The position numbers were made by a program, and so were the translations under genes. A stretch of DNA of 64,000 nt from Coturnix japonica (taxonomy: Eukaryota; Chordata; Aves; Galliformes; Phasianidae), in assembly GCF_001577835.2 (NCBI RefSeq), contig NC_029527.1, positions 3,919,086-3,983,085 on the forward strand. Reading direction: 5' to 3'. Numbering within the stretch: the first letter of the stretch is position 1; each line of letters starts with the position of its first letter. Shown here one piece after another: positions 12,401 to 25,563 of the stretch. The notes under the pieces were generated by a model. It ran no database searches and had not been told where the DNA came from. It saw nothing but the letters and a program-made list of their open reading frames with translations.

Positions 12401-15400
12401 TCAATTTACTTTGGGTTGAAAGCTTGACAAGTCCTCACTTGTGCTGAAACTGAGCATTTCAGCCCTGCTCATGGTTCAGCTGCCAGGCTTCTCATTTACT
12501 TTCCTCTTGCAACCTGCAGCCATCTTGGCTTTCACACTGACTGCTCTCCTGCATCCTACCTACTTCTATATCCAGAAAGGCTGGGTGCAGTGATGACAGG
12601 TCTCTGCACCCACAGAGAGTCCCTCTGACGTTTGCAGGGCTGGATGTGGGTGCAGAAACCCACATCAAAAGAGCCCACACAGGAGGAGCCCGTGGGCTCT
12701 GGGTCCTAGCAGGGAGCCTTCAATATTTGTAATGTTCTGCTGACATTTCAATACTGTTACCCCTTCTTAATTTAAGAGTGTTTTTCAGAAACCACTCAGA
12801 GGGTAACTGCACGTGATGCAGCATGTTGACGGTCATTCTTATCTTGGATATTTGCTTTGTTTGGTTTACAACCTGCACATAACTCAGTGCAGCAAATCTG
12901 AAGAGGATTTAAACAACGAGCATTAGTCATCTCATCCACCACCAAAGGAGATAAAGCTTCATCTTCTTTATTCCATGACTTTCAAGGTCAATACTGAAAC
13001 GCTTTCAGAAAAGAAAGCAGGAGCTCATTGTTTCAATTTTATCCTCAATTTCTTCACTGTCAAAATGTTCAGGAGATCCTCTGAGAAGAATGAAGATTGC
13101 CAGGAAGAAATGGGAGAGGCCAATAGGGGTAACTGGGGAAAATGCCAATCTGCCTGCTCTCCGCATGCCTGTATTGTCAGATTTAAGTCACTACTGCATA
13201 ATGGGAAATCAGTCCAAACTGAAGCGTATCTGATGCACTCAGCCAGGGTTTCTTGGGATCTTTATTATAGATGATGAAAATGAAGGCTATGAGCCCTGGA
13301 AGAGAGCACGCCAAACCTGCCTCTGTGGTCACAGGGCAAAGGAGGAGGCTGATCTCAGCAGAGGGTTTGTCTCTGTAGCATTCATAGTCCAAAAGTTCAT
13401 GGACTGGGTGATGTTTGCAGGTGTTAGGGTGCTCCTTCAGGGAGGGGCTCTGCTTGCTGGCACAGTAGCTGTAGACATGCTTTCTTCTGAAAACTGTTAG
13501 CAGTGTCTGTAGTCATGTCTGCCATGAGAGCCGTGGCTTCTTTTGTGGATTAACTGGTGGTGAAGAAGCCTGAGAACAAAGAATAGCTTCAAGTCAAGAC
13601 AAAGATTGTTTTCCTGCCATTTTTCCTGAAGAGCCATTTTTTGTTTGGTTTATGTACAACTTTTAGATACTTGCTTTAATCTGAACACCTTCCTGAGTGC
13701 TGCACGTAAGTGCTCTTGGTTTATTGCTATATTAAATTAACAGCATGTCACAGTAGGGCACATTTGCCCTCAAAGAATTACACTTCATTGTTCCATTTCA
13801 CATGTGCAGCTTCCTCCAAGGGCACCAAATAAGTGTAAGAGAGTGAAGAGTTTGGCCAAACAGCTGTAGAGAAAACAGGTTGTGATAAACTGTTAGAGTA
13901 AACAATTCTCACACTGTGTTCGCCCAGTACAGTGGGAATCCTCTCATCAGCCATTTCTTTAGCTTTCTACTGTAAGAGTTCAACCATGCAGGTCATGGCA
14001 AGACTTGGCAACAGTATGAGACTTTCTCCACTGGGATGTTCAGAGCAGATGTACATTGGATTTGTTTAGATGGGGCTGGTTTTAAAATGGCACAGTTTTC
14101 TTCTGATTTGAAATGTGTTAGAATACAGATGCACTGATGTATCAAAGCAGCCGCATCTGCTTAAAGCTATTCCTATGTGAGGAGTTTCCCAACTGTATGT
14201 TGCAAGAAAAGGCAGGCTGCTGGATGGCTGACTTAGGCCAAGTAGGCATTGTTTTTCTGTTGCTTTATGACATCTTTCTGAACTCTAAATTAAAACTGGT
14301 TGGATGAGAACATGTGAGAAAATATTTCACTCTGAGTCTGCCCACACTTGACAGTTTTTCAGCCCTGCTCTGTGGTTATCCAGAGTAGCACTACTTTACA
14401 GTGGGAATGCAATAAGAGATAGTTATGGGGTAGGTGTGGTAAAATAGCTCTTATTATGTACAGTAGCAGGAAAAAAGGGCAGAGGATGCTGCTGGTGGGG
14501 TCCCCACTTGTCTGCAATAAGGAAATCATTGCTTATGGCTTTTTGTGTTTGTAAGCTCTGGGATTCTGAAATATAGCACCTTGTGTCAGAGGAGAGAATT
14601 CCTCTTCTTTGGAGCTTTCATTTGGAAAAGCTCTGTTTAGTTGTTATCAGGTCAAGTTCTATATGCCCACCTATGTCACATGTAGAGGCTTCTCTGTGTC
14701 CACATTTCCTGGCTGTTTCCTGGAAGGAGAATGCAACACCAGCTCTCTCCTGTTTGGTGCCCTGTGCAGAAAGAGCTGCAGGATTGCTGAGGATGTGAAA
14801 AATGGACAAATGAAAGTCCAAAAGAACATTTTTCCTCCCTGAGTCAGACTTCCAAAGAGCTAGCTTGGCTTTCCAAAGCTAGTCCCTAAGTGGGTATGTG
14901 CTAATCCCACCCATGGCGATGGCCGCTCTGTATCCTGTGTGGATTCACACGGCCTGCCTTACCCTTTAGGTCCCTGAACGTTGCCTTTTGTCAGCTTTCT
15001 TTCATTCAGAGATGATGGATATTTCCTTTTAGCTTCATTTTATTAAGTCCTGGCTGTATTAGCTCCTCAGTGTCACTTGAATATAAAGCAGAATATTTGA
15101 AAAGATCTGATGATGTTAGAAAAAATAAGTACTCTGTTTCTGAGGCATATTTTTACTCTAAGAAGATGGAGCGATGGCAGTGCCTAAAGATGGACCGCAG
15201 CACAGGACTCTTAGATCTGAGGAAGAATCTGTGTGCCTCAAAGCTTGCTGAGTATTTTCCATAGGTATGAATCAGTCTGATTATACATGTTAGTCCTAGA
15301 CTATGTCTTGCTGTAACCATCAGGGCCTTAACAGCAAAAGTGATTCCAGGAATCCCCTTAATTCTTGTTCTAGACTCTCACAGCCACAGGGTGGACTTCT

Positions 15401-17254
15401 GTAGTCTTTCCCAAACCAGTGTGACTCAGACCCTGGCATACAGTGCCAGCAGATATGGGTTTCTCCCATCCACCTCAGCCACAAATCTCCAGTGCCATGA
15501 ACAGATGAAATAGCTGACTCTGCTGCTTCCCATCTGCTCATGACACAGCGGGGTGGCAGCAAGTGGCACTCATAGACTATCACCAAAAGATTTAAGGATG
15601 CTGTAAATGCCACCTTCAGAGCAGCAGTGCTCACAGTGCATTTTTGCTGAGGTGCAGAGAAATGCAAGTCCTCCAGCAAGTTATTCATCTGTTCGTCCTC
15701 TGCTTCCTTCTTCAGTCAGATGAAATTCAAGACAGTGTAGGACCATGTTTGGAGGGTTGATTGTTTCCTCACAAAGTAAAGAGCATTTTTTCTTTAGCTA
15801 AAGTTGCACAACAGTTTTGTGCAGTTGTTCTTGCCTTGAGGGTGTCCAGCAGTGACTGGCAGCAACCCCTCTCCCCATATTGCTGCATTGCACAATGAGG
15901 CAGTCCCACTTTCCCAAGCTTTGGCCGTGTCAGAGGCAGGATACCACATTATTCAGAAATGGAAATTCTTACCCTGCTACTTTTCCATAATTGTACACAC
16001 ATTTTGTCGGTGCAGATCTCAAACTTGCCTGTGAATGGGAGCTGCTGAGGGCCGGAGGCAGCCCAAGTTTCTCCAATTGCTAGGTAAAGTTCTGTTTTTT
16101 CTGTCAGTGAGAGTGGGCTGGGCTGTGTTTGCTAGAAGGAGAGGGGAGGGCATGCTGAGGCATTTCTCCTGCTGTGGCAGAGATGGGGGAAGCAACATAG
16201 TACTGCCGAGAGCCAGCAAAGCTGCTGCTGCATCTCTTGGTCACCAGGAACACAGAAGCCAGCAGCCAGGCTGTGGATGCTCAGCTACACGTATCTGCAG
16301 GTAGCTGTTGCTGTTACCTGTGCTGGGGCCAGGCTGCTGGGATAGAGCCCTTTCTGAACTGACAGTCCTGGTGCGGCACTGAGTGCTGGGTTTCTCTAGC
16401 CCTGTCTGTGCGGGATTGAGCAGAGCAGTGGGCTGCCAACCTTTCAAGCAGGAAGATGGGTGAGGTCTGGATGTGTCGGGGTGTTTGGGCAGTCCCTTTT
16501 TCTCATAACTAAATGCTGGAGATGGATGAGCTCTGCACTATGATACCAGCCTGTCTGTGTCCCTCTGCTGCCTGCCCCAGTGCCCTCACACAGGAGCTTG
16601 GGCTCAGCCATAGAGCCAGGCCAAGGCTGGCGATGGCTTGTGCTGCAGGGGCAGAAGGGCAGGGGGGCTGAGCCCGGTGAGCCATGCAGGGTGGGGTGGG
16701 CTACCTGTGGCTGAGCCATGGTGCTTCTGGGAGCCCTGCAGGCACAGCCCTGCTGTTTGGTGAGGGAAAGGCACCAGGATTATCCTTACAACTCTCAGAG
16801 GGATATTTTCTCATTGACATAGTGCTTCAGTGAGTTGGTTCTTCCCAAAATCTGGTCTCTAATTTGTACCAGGACAGGTCTCCGCATCTAGTCTCTATCA
16901 TCATAAAATATGACAACTGGGCCCTCCTGATGGAAAAAAAAATGGCTCAAAATGACCTAAATGCTCCCCTGACAGGTTACAGCGAGGTAAGTGAGGGGTG
17001 GCTAAGATCTCAGTCAGTGGCAGTGGGACAGAAAGGAAATGCAAAGCCCTCCTTAGCACAATTTCGAAGCCGACTTTGATTGAGTGAGCGGCCTTAACGT
17101 GGGCAAACCCAGGTGGCAAGACACCTCTGCCCCCTCGGCAGGCGCGGGGCTCGGCTTTCACTCCCCTCTCAGTTTTAATTTCTTTTAATGGAAGCCCAGG
17201 AAATGGGATGCAGACCTTTTTTTTTCCTCACGTGAGCCTTACAAAACAACTTCC

Positions 17255-17560
17255 CTCATTGTTTCGGGCTGCCCAGCCCCGCTCCTCGGGCTCCCGGGGC
17301 TGGGGCTGGCCGCGCTGCGGAGCGGCTCCGCTCCCCGGTGAGAGGGGCAGCCCTGCCGCAGCTTTCCGGCCCCTCCCTCCGCCTCCCGGGGTCCCCTCAC
17401 CCCTTCCCCGGCGGAGCGGAGCGGAGCAGCACGGTAAGTGCGGTGCGTTGCCGTCCCGGACGGAGCGGAGCCGGCTGCAGCCCCTCGGAACAGGGGGACG
17501 AGATCCAAATCCGTTTCCTGGCTACCGGGACAAATATGCAAATATTTCCTTGTGCTGTTT
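17255..17560 (+). promoter_or_regulatory. FBLN2: CpG-island promoter, probable FBLN2 promoter
   Basis: This is the densest run of CpG dinucleotides in the window, standing out sharply from AT-leaning flanks. CpGs thin out but persist to about 17,840. It contains clustered GGAGC-type repeats (about 17,411-17,428 and 17,461-17,470) and C-rich tracts suited to Sp/KLF factors, with no TATA box that I can see. A CACGTG E-box lies just upstream at 17,229-17,234. A near-consensus donor after 17,433 points into the + strand, matching the orientation of FBLN2. Assignment to FBLN2 is inferred: it is the only CpG island before the ATG exon, and human FBLN2 also begins with a non-coding first exon. It could instead serve a non-coding transcript. 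Confidence 0.7.
17260..17433 (+). other. FBLN2: Probable FBLN2 exon 1, non-coding 5' UTR (start approximate)
   Basis: The right edge is set by a strong donor, cacg|gtaagtg, with GT at 17,434-17,435. The left edge is not visible in sequence and is placed at the start of the GC-rich block. No ATG occurs between about 17,215 and the donor, consistent with an untranslated leader. A second usable donor, cccg|gtgaga, follows 17,337 and could give a shorter exon. Spliced to the acceptor before 41,706, the leader would run into the FBLN2 start codon without an added in-frame ATG from exon 1. Confidence 0.55.
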
Positions 17561-18313
17561 CTCTTCTCTCCCGTCTTTTCTTTCTCTGTTGTTCTGAAAG
17601 TGGCAAATTGTCAAACAACGACAACAACAACAAAGTTGCTGTAGATGTTTCGGAGCTGTTGCTTTATGGAAAACAACTCCCTGGGTGGAGGCGAGAGCAG
17701 CCTGCGGTTGGGTGGGAGCGTTTGCAAATCAGATGTCACTTGGAGGTAGGGGAAATCTGGCAAAATTACCCTGTGAACGCGGTCTCCAAGTCGTGCAGGC
17801 TCGCTCGCTTCATGCGAGCTTAACGAAAACCAACGGGAAGTTTGCAAGGAAGAGGAGAAAAAATGCATGGGATAACTAAGGGAAGTGCTCGCTGCCTGGT
17901 TTTTGCTGGTGTTTTTTGATTCCTGAAGCAAGCAGTGCTGGGTGCGAGCACCCATTGGCTGCCTTCTAAGGAAAGCGGAGTGTGGGGTCAAGATGTGGGG
18001 AGCAGACCTGAAGCTCTGATGCAATCAAGCCCCAGGCTGTAGGCTCTTGAAACCTGAGTGAGAGCCTGCTCTGTGCCCCATGTTTCCCCTCACCTCATCG
18101 CTCTCCTGTTGCACGAAGCCTCGTGCTGGAGCCCGTTGTCCACCCTGAGCGGGGCCGAGGAGGTCAGGTTGGGCGCGTGCTTTGTGCTGCTTGCAGGAAG
18201 GTCCCTCGAGATCACTGGTGCCATAGCAGGACCGGCTTCTTCCTTTGGTACCAAAGGAAAAGATGTTATTACAGATGAGTTCTTGGGTTTTTTTGAGCCC
18301 AGAGGTGATGAGC

Positions 18314-18337
18314 GGGGAGGTGGTGGGGATGGGGGGG
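18314..18337 (+). other. Predicted G-quadruplex motif in intron 1
   Basis: Two GGGG runs (18,314-18,317 and 18,325-18,328) are followed by a seven-G run (18,331-18,337) that can supply two more G-tracts. All loops are seven bases or fewer, meeting the usual G3+N1-7 rule on the + (transcribed-RNA sense) strand. It sits about 0.9 kb downstream of the exon 1 donor in a still GC-rich shoulder of the CpG island. Confidence 0.5.
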
Positions 18338-18951
18338 CGTGTCTGTTCATATAGCTTTGTAAGGGATCATTAGCACCTGAATACACCTCCTCATGGAAGG
18401 CTTTGTTAAAACAAAGGCGTCCTTGCCCTGATGCTTGTGGGGGGGTGATGGATACAGCTTTACTCAGCTTTACTTTTAGCTTGGCTCAACTGTGATGTAA
18501 CAACAGTAGAAGCTACAGATTATGGCATATGATTAGCAGGTATGAAAGTATTTGGGAAGGATACAGCTTTATAGATGTAAATCACCTTTGTTATTCGGGT
18601 GAATGAAACTGATTTCAGTACAAACGATTTTTCCTGGAGTGGCAAAATGGGGCCTGTAGAGGCCAAGGAAGGTTTGCCCACTTTTTAAACTGCTTATTTT
18701 CCCAAGGGCTCTCAATTGAACCTGAGAAGTCGTTTTGAAGGCACAGCTACTCTAGCATCAATAGAGCTGGTGTTGACATAAAAATACCATCCAAAAATCA
18801 CACCTTTGGTTGGCATTAGTGTGTTGGCAAACTTTTTCCAGTGGTGCCTTATCCTTCAACAGCCATATTATTGTAACTGTATCATGTGTTGTGTCTCATG
18901 GGCAAAGGCTCTGAGCATGATTTGTTGAAGTCAATGTGATGCCTGGAACTG

Positions 18952-19014
18952 TAGAATCATAGAGCGGTTTGGGTTGGAAGACATGTTAAAGATCCCCTGG
19001 TTTGAACTCCACTT
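18952..19014 (-). mobile_element. CR1 LINE 3' end fragment
   Basis: The + strand reads tagaatcatagagcggtttg, then ggttggaag, and later gatcccctggtttgaactcc. This is the reverse complement of the typical CR1 3' end (ggtcccttccaacccaaac...attctatga). The element is therefore on the minus strand with its 3' terminus at 18,952. Only about 60-70 bp survive, a severe 5' truncation typical of CR1. No coding sequence remains. The inner edge is approximate. Confidence 0.8.
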
Positions 19015-22000
19015 CCCTTTCACCTTCTCCTGTGAAGTCAAGAAGCCAGTGGCAAAGGATCTGAGTTGCATTAAGTGGTTATAAGTAATTGTAGTCTTAT
19101 AAATTTATCTGGTCTACATAAAGCTGGCAGAAGCTGTCTTTATTTGAATTGGTGCACTGAGTGGTAGGTGGCCTCACAAGGGTGATGATGGGCAGCAAGT
19201 CTCATGGTATCTAACGGCTGCAGGAATTACATTCCAGTGTCATCTGTAACTTATGTCCTGGTCAGACCTGCAGCATCAGAGGGCAACATTAACTTGTGTA
19301 TGTGAGAGCTGGTTGGGTGTGCATAGCTGAGAACCCACATGGACCCACTGGAAAAGACCCATGACCCTGCATGAGTCTGCACTGGAGTGCTCATGGGCAT
19401 GGCTTTACTCTGTATGTGGGCAACACAAAGCCCTCCAGGCACCCCGGGCTGGCTTTTGACTCTAATGACAGATAACTCTAGAGCAGCAGTGCAAGGAGAT
19501 GGCATCTTCCCACCTGCTGTGGCTCTGGTTGGTATCCAATCCTGTTATTATGGTTTATTTGTTAGTTTTTAAAATATTTTTTTTTTCTGGATAGCTCTCC
19601 TATAATGGAAAAGGAGGTTCTTGGGCACTTCCATGTGGCCAGAACTGCTCTAGTCCTGGAGATGCCCATCCATCAGGATCTGCAAAAGCATAAAGTAGAT
19701 CCATGCCAAATCCATGCTGTGACCTGCTTTCTCTGTTTTGGAAATACTGCTTTTTGCACTTTACCTTTAAAGGCTTCCATAGTTCTCGCTGCTGTAGTGT
19801 TTGGTATCTGCTCGCAGTTCTCAAAGCCTACATGGAGGCTTTTGGGTATGAAGAATAACCTGATTGTCATCCTCATGCCCTTAGATTTTATATCCCTTGT
19901 GAACCAAACAGAGCCTTGCCCTTCACAGCTGCTTGCTTTCTTTTATTCTGGGGCATGACAAATATTTACACTGTTGGCTTCTTTCAAACTGCTCTTTGGG
20001 AATTATCCCACGCCTTGGAGTTTCTTCACCTGGTCTGCTGGTAAAAGCTGAAATTGAACTGCTTCTGGCATAACCAGCACAGTCCCTTATGTTATCTGGA
20101 GATTTTTGTGGTTGTTGAAAACTTCACTGGGCACAAGCTTTCCTACAGCTGCCTTCTGGCTTTTCAGCATCATATCCTGAGGGAACTAGTGTGGCTATCC
20201 GGCTCCAAGGTGTTTTGGGATTGCTTGACTCCTTTCTGAGCCAGCAGCCTTGGAGAATGCTCCTGTCCTTTCTAGAGGTGGCCATGGTCACAGGTGTCTT
20301 AAACTACCCTGGAACAGGGCTATGCCTGCTGGGATCTCCCCTTCCTCCCCTGTCCCAGGGCTCAACTGTACCAAAGTGTTTCTTTTTTTAAGTTCTATGC
20401 AGATCCCTGGTGGCAGAAAGAACCTTGACCCTTAATTATTCTTATCTCTTCTTAGAGGTACCAGCAGCTCATATGTTTAGAATAAGGCTCTGATATAGGT
20501 TTATGGTCTCACGTATTCACTTTTGTTTAGCTTTTCCCCTCATTCTCCTGCATAAGAAATTTGGATTTCCTGCCAGCTCATTGGCATAATATTAACCTTT
20601 CTTTTTGCTGGATGTGACACATTGCCTTCAATAACAGGGGCCTGGATTTAATGTCCCAGGGGTCCTTTCCAGTTCTGTGTTCACATTGATTAAGAGCTGA
20701 AAGAGTTTTATGAGAGGGGCTTTCCAAAGACTGGTTTGTTTTCTCTTGCTTACATTACTTTGGTCTTCCTTTAAGAAATCAAACAAACGTATACCCTATG
20801 TAAATATGAAATTGGTCTATGAAATTGCAGTTCATTCAAGGCTCATTTGTGCTCCTTCTTCTGAACATGCTTTTAGAGCAAGATCAGACCCTCTGACTTA
20901 CATTTCAATTCTTACAAACCTACTATATTATTCATGAAAATTAAGTTGTGCTAATTACATCTCCTGTTCTGCTTTACATGAGACATACATTCCTGTCTGA
21001 CTTGCTTGCTAATGAACATTGTGGACTGAATCCAAACCCAGGCAGAAGTTAAAGTGCAGTCACGATCCACACATGCAGCTCGCCCTCATGTCCTTGTTCA
21101 GATGTGACCTCTAGGTATCCTACAGTGGCCAGGAGATGTCACTGACATTTACTGCTGAGTGCTCTACATCCTGTGGCTCTCCTCAGTGTGGTATCATTTT
21201 TATGAATGAAGGCAGGCAATGACTGCCAAGCTGTTCAGACTGGTGCCAGGAGCCTGGTGTTGTGAAGACTGGGTGGAGGCTCCCCGGTCCCACCATGGGA
21301 TGGCTGTGTGTGGCTGCACTGCTTCTGTGGGGTGGGCTGGGCTCAGGGATTGTTGGGGAGAGAAAGCTATGGAGAAGTATAAATCACACTCTTTAGCAAA
21401 GTGAAGGTTTAATAATTGTACCTGCTCATTTCAGAGACTTCTTCCCTGCTGATTTCGGTAGGATTTTTTTTTTCTTGGATCTTTAGCATGAGGCTTCCTT
21501 CAATTCATTTCTGGTCTTTACTCTTGATGTTATTTGGTGAACAAACCTTGGAGACAAGGAGCTCATTTTTTCCTATATCAGCAAAACTTTTTAGTAACTG
21601 CTAACCTCTTACACCTGTACATGTCTGGCAAAAGAAGGGTCTTAGCCTGTTTTTGTCTAGACTGGTGATGGAAGGAGAGAGGAAAAAGCAATTCCTGGGG
21701 CATGGATACATGACTTTTTGGAAACAGAAAATATAACCAGCAAAAGTTATATCCCCAACAGAGCTGGCAGGAGGGGTCTTCTGGGTGTTCTTAATCTACC
21801 TTGCTGTGAAGTCAGCCAGGTTAGCTCAAACCACCTTTGTTTTGACTTAAATTAGCTGAGTCTGCAGTAGTGCTGTGAATGTTCCCTCTGTCCCTCCTGC
21901 CAGACGTGTGGTGGGGAACTACCAGCCAACTGCTGGTCCTTGGCCAACTCCTGCTGCAGCCACATCCAGGAGAAGCCGTCTGTGTCCCCTGGGCTTTGCT

Positions 22001-25000
22001 TAAATCAGAGCTGAGCCATTTGCCCAGCATCAGTTTAAAACGTTTGTCAGGCAGAATTAGCTTAAGGTGTGCCACTTGCATTCATGCTGCCCTTCACCTT
22101 CAGCTCAGCACATATCCCCTGGTCCTAGTTCAGGTCTCATTAACTGCCCTTTCTGGGAAATTTCACAGATCACCAGAGCTATGTGGCAGCCATCAGGATG
22201 GGGTCACTCCTTAAGGGTGTCTGCATGGTGCAGATTGAATAGTTTGGTGTTTAATTTGCTGATTTACCCCCTGGAAGGACAGGCCTGCTTAGTTACCTGA
22301 TGATCTGTGAATCATTTAAGATGATACTGGATATGCACGTGTAGAGTGATTTAGAGGATGCCTATGAGATTTGAATTGCTGTTTAAATTAAATGCAATTT
22401 GTTGTATATGTTTCTGTAACGATCCCATTCTAAGCATTTATAGAAGCAACTTCTATGACTTCTGCTTTTCCTTATGGCTCACTGGACTTTGGAGGCCAGG
22501 TTACTACTAATATATAAGATGGGAGCTAGTAAAGTAGTTTTGCTAGTCTCGCAAGTACTTAAGATACAAGGGAGACAGAATGTATTTAGAAGCTTGAAGT
22601 GCTGCATAACCTAAAGCCTTTCCCCAGATGAATGCTGCTTTAAATACGTCACTGGAATGGGGAAAAAAACCCGACAGTGACAACAACAAAAAACCCAAAT
22701 GTTTCTGCCAATGATGATTTTTTTTTTTTTAAGAATTAAAAACAACTGTTTAGAAATGATTAATTATCGTAACATGTGAGCACGGGAAGGTTTCATCCAT
22801 TCACAGTAGTAGTATTTCAAATGATTTAAAGTTGTTTGTTCAGGGTTTGCTTTTACTATGTCACTAGATGTCATGGATTTGTTCCAGCTGTCCTCCACAC
22901 ATGTATTGCTCATGATGGATTTTGCGTGAGAACAGGCTGCCAGATTTTAGTTTTGATACCGAAGCCCAATTTTGTTTCAGTTTTAAAACAGTTTTGCTTT
23001 GCAGAATATACTGCTGGCCTTTAATGGAGTTGGTAGAGAAGATGCTGGTTACTCTTCTTGTGCTGAGGCTGGTTACCACATCTGAAAGGCTTTGAAGCCG
23101 AGAGCTTGTATGGGCATGTGAGCAGTGTGATCTTACCTGTCCCCTCTGAGTACAGCCACATCAACCCTGGCAGCAGCTGTGCCTGCTCACTGCCTCCCAT
23201 TGCTGTCACTGCCTCTTGGCAGGAGGCAGCAGCCTTCTATCTGCTGGCTGTGTTCTTCCAGTGAGCTCTGCCTAATTTGCTTTAGGCAAAATCAAGTGGA
23301 TTATCTCAAGCCACTAATTAGACTATTGAAGGTAATCCTGTTGGCTTTTGGGTTTGTCTTTTTCCTTCCTGATGTACTGTGGGGAGGATGGTGAGAGCTG
23401 CTGGGCAGCCACATGAGAAGGGAGCAGTGCAGTGCAGGGCTCTGCACCAGCACAGCTGCAGCTGAGGGGCAGCGGGCACCATGGCCTCAGCTGAGGACAT
23501 TCAGGAACTCATTCATCTACAGAGATCTTTCTTCCTGAGATGCCAAGGCTCACCCGCTGGTTCTGCCAGGTCCATTAAGGCTTTTTTCCCCCCTTATTCA
23601 ATTCTTGTTACTGGAACACTTATATCTGGTAGTATGTCATCTTATTTCTATTTCCCTTTCTAGCTTCCTAAACTAATCTAACTCAAGCGTGGAACTCTGT
23701 TGAATAATCAGTATAATGCACTGTCTGATTATCTTGAAAGACTGAGTATGATTAACGCATTAAGCTTGGATGGCCACTTGGAAAGGATATTATCTGATAT
23801 CATAGAGAGCAGATTGATTTGGGGGAATAGCACAGATAGATCCATGTGCTCAGAGGATCTGCAGATCTGCAGTATGCTCTGAAACATTGCAGCTTGCTTT
23901 TAGAGGAAACCAAAACTGCACTCTGCTCTCTGACATGCTGTTTGGTTTTTGGCATGGTTGCTTGCTCTCAGCCAGAAGGATGTGCTCTGTGGAAAGTGTC
24001 TGAAATAATCTGTGGGCTTTTGGAAAATGCAATCATGAACAGCAGGAGTGCACGAGAAGCGATCTCTCTTTTTATTAAGATTTTTGCATTCTTCTTGAAG
24101 TGTCAATTTAGTACTCTATGCCCTGAGTTACTGCAAGCGTCTGAGCATTTAGGATGTGTAAAGGAACACGACTGTGCAATAATATCTCAGTCTGGGCAAG
24201 CAGGTAACCTCAGAGCATTGCTTTTATTCTTACATACAAATAAAATGAGCTGAGATGCTAGCAGTCAAAAAGGATATTTACTGATACTTATGCTTACAAA
24301 AATCCTCATGTAAACAGGAATAAAAATAAGATAGCAGGTAATCATGATGCTGAAGCACACCTTGTGACTAGACAGTGTCACAGTGAATTACAATTCCTGG
24401 TTTTGCTGCTGTGGTCTACGGTTGCCTGTGTCTGAGCCTGGAAATGCCTTTTTGTTCTTTGCTTGTGTGCTATTGGCTACTGAGATGGCCTAATGTGCAG
24501 CTAAGGTTCCAGGTGCTGTTAAGTAGGATACATCTCTGCATTGGAAAAAACCACTCAAACAGGCTGCAAAGTGTGTGTCAGGCAAGCATGTGTGTGTTTT
24601 AAATAAAGCGGTCTCCGCTGGGTATAAAATGAAATGTTTCCATTTCTTTTTAAGCCTGCTTCTCTAAAACTCATTTAAAGAGACTAAGTAACATCTGCCG
24701 TGGGTGACATCCTTGGGCCCTCACGCTCCAAGCACAAAGCCTATGATATTTGGGTTGGTCACCAGGATGGGGTGCAGGGTTGGGTGTTCCTGGCAAGCAC
24801 CTGAGTGGCAGCATTTGTGTAATAATGCTTACTAACATTTTCTAGCTGGTTTTCAGTGAGATTTCCTGACATGCAAATGAGGTTCTTCTTATTTATTCAA
24901 ACAAGGAAAAACAAATTTAAAATACTTTTTTTAATTATTATTTTTCCTTTCCAATTCACATCCTGTTCTTACCCTTCAATGAGCATGGATTTTAAGTTAC

Positions 25001-25528
25001 AGAGTGGCCGTAGTCCTTCTGACCTGCTTCCCCTCCCCTCCTTATTTACACTGATATTGGAACTATGGGAAAACTTACAGTGCTGGCAAAATGGGTGGAA
25101 AATCAAACGTTAAATGTTTTGCTTGAACATTTTGTGGTTTCTCCTGAAATTCTTTGTCTGAAACAAAGGCTGTTCTTTGTTCTTATCTGGGGGGGTTGAG
25201 GGGGGAGAATGTGGAAAAAAATCTGCAGTGTCATTGCAGATCACTGGGGTTTCTAGAGAAAAGGCATGAGTTCTCCACAATGTCCTGGAGGTTGTTGGGT
25301 TTTTTCCTGTACCTGAAACAGAGAAAGTCATTTACAAACTGCCCAGAAAGTTGCCTGATGTGATGATGAAGAATTGCTTGTTGGCAGGTTCTTCTAAATG
25401 CACTCAGAATCAAAACGTTAGTGATTTGGAAAAATCTTGAAATACAGTAATTTCACATGACCCCCTCTTGGAAGCTTCTGCGTTTTGCATTCTTTGCTCC
25501 AGCACAATTCCCACTGAAGAAATGCTTT

Positions 25529-25563
25529 AAAAAAAAAAAAAGAAAGAAAGAAAAAAGAAAAAG
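25529..25563. repeat. Poly(A)/(GAAA)n tract
   Basis: About 13 A residues lead into irregular GAAA units. The layout resembles the tract at 54,697-54,728. It may be an old retroposed tail, but no retroposon body is recognisable upstream. Confidence 0.9.

Larger units (their letters stand above)
1..17254. other. Intergenic region upstream of FBLN2, no recognisable gene
   Basis: I see no convincing coding exon, RNA gene or full-length transposon here. Open frames are short (longest about 160 codons), lack recognisable domains and have no codon-level support. The sequence is ordinary AT-leaning avian non-coding DNA with small simple repeats, which are listed separately. GC content rises locally at about 1,060-1,400 and 16,540-16,760. 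In human the gene before FBLN2 is HDAC11 on the same strand, but I could not recognise any HDAC11 exon, so the left edge may lie wholly between genes. Distal enhancers may be present but cannot be called from one sequence. Confidence 0.7.

Noticed and set aside
17208-17823. Open frames of 129-161 codons over the CpG island
   Set aside because: GC-rich sequence has few stops. The frames cross the exon 1 donor and encode Pro/Arg/Gly/Ser-rich chance peptides.
20630-20690. Possible decayed CR1 3' end (phrases like ggtcctttccagttctgtg)
   Set aside because: The resemblance is short and partial; there is no order of diagnostic blocks as in the three accepted fragments.
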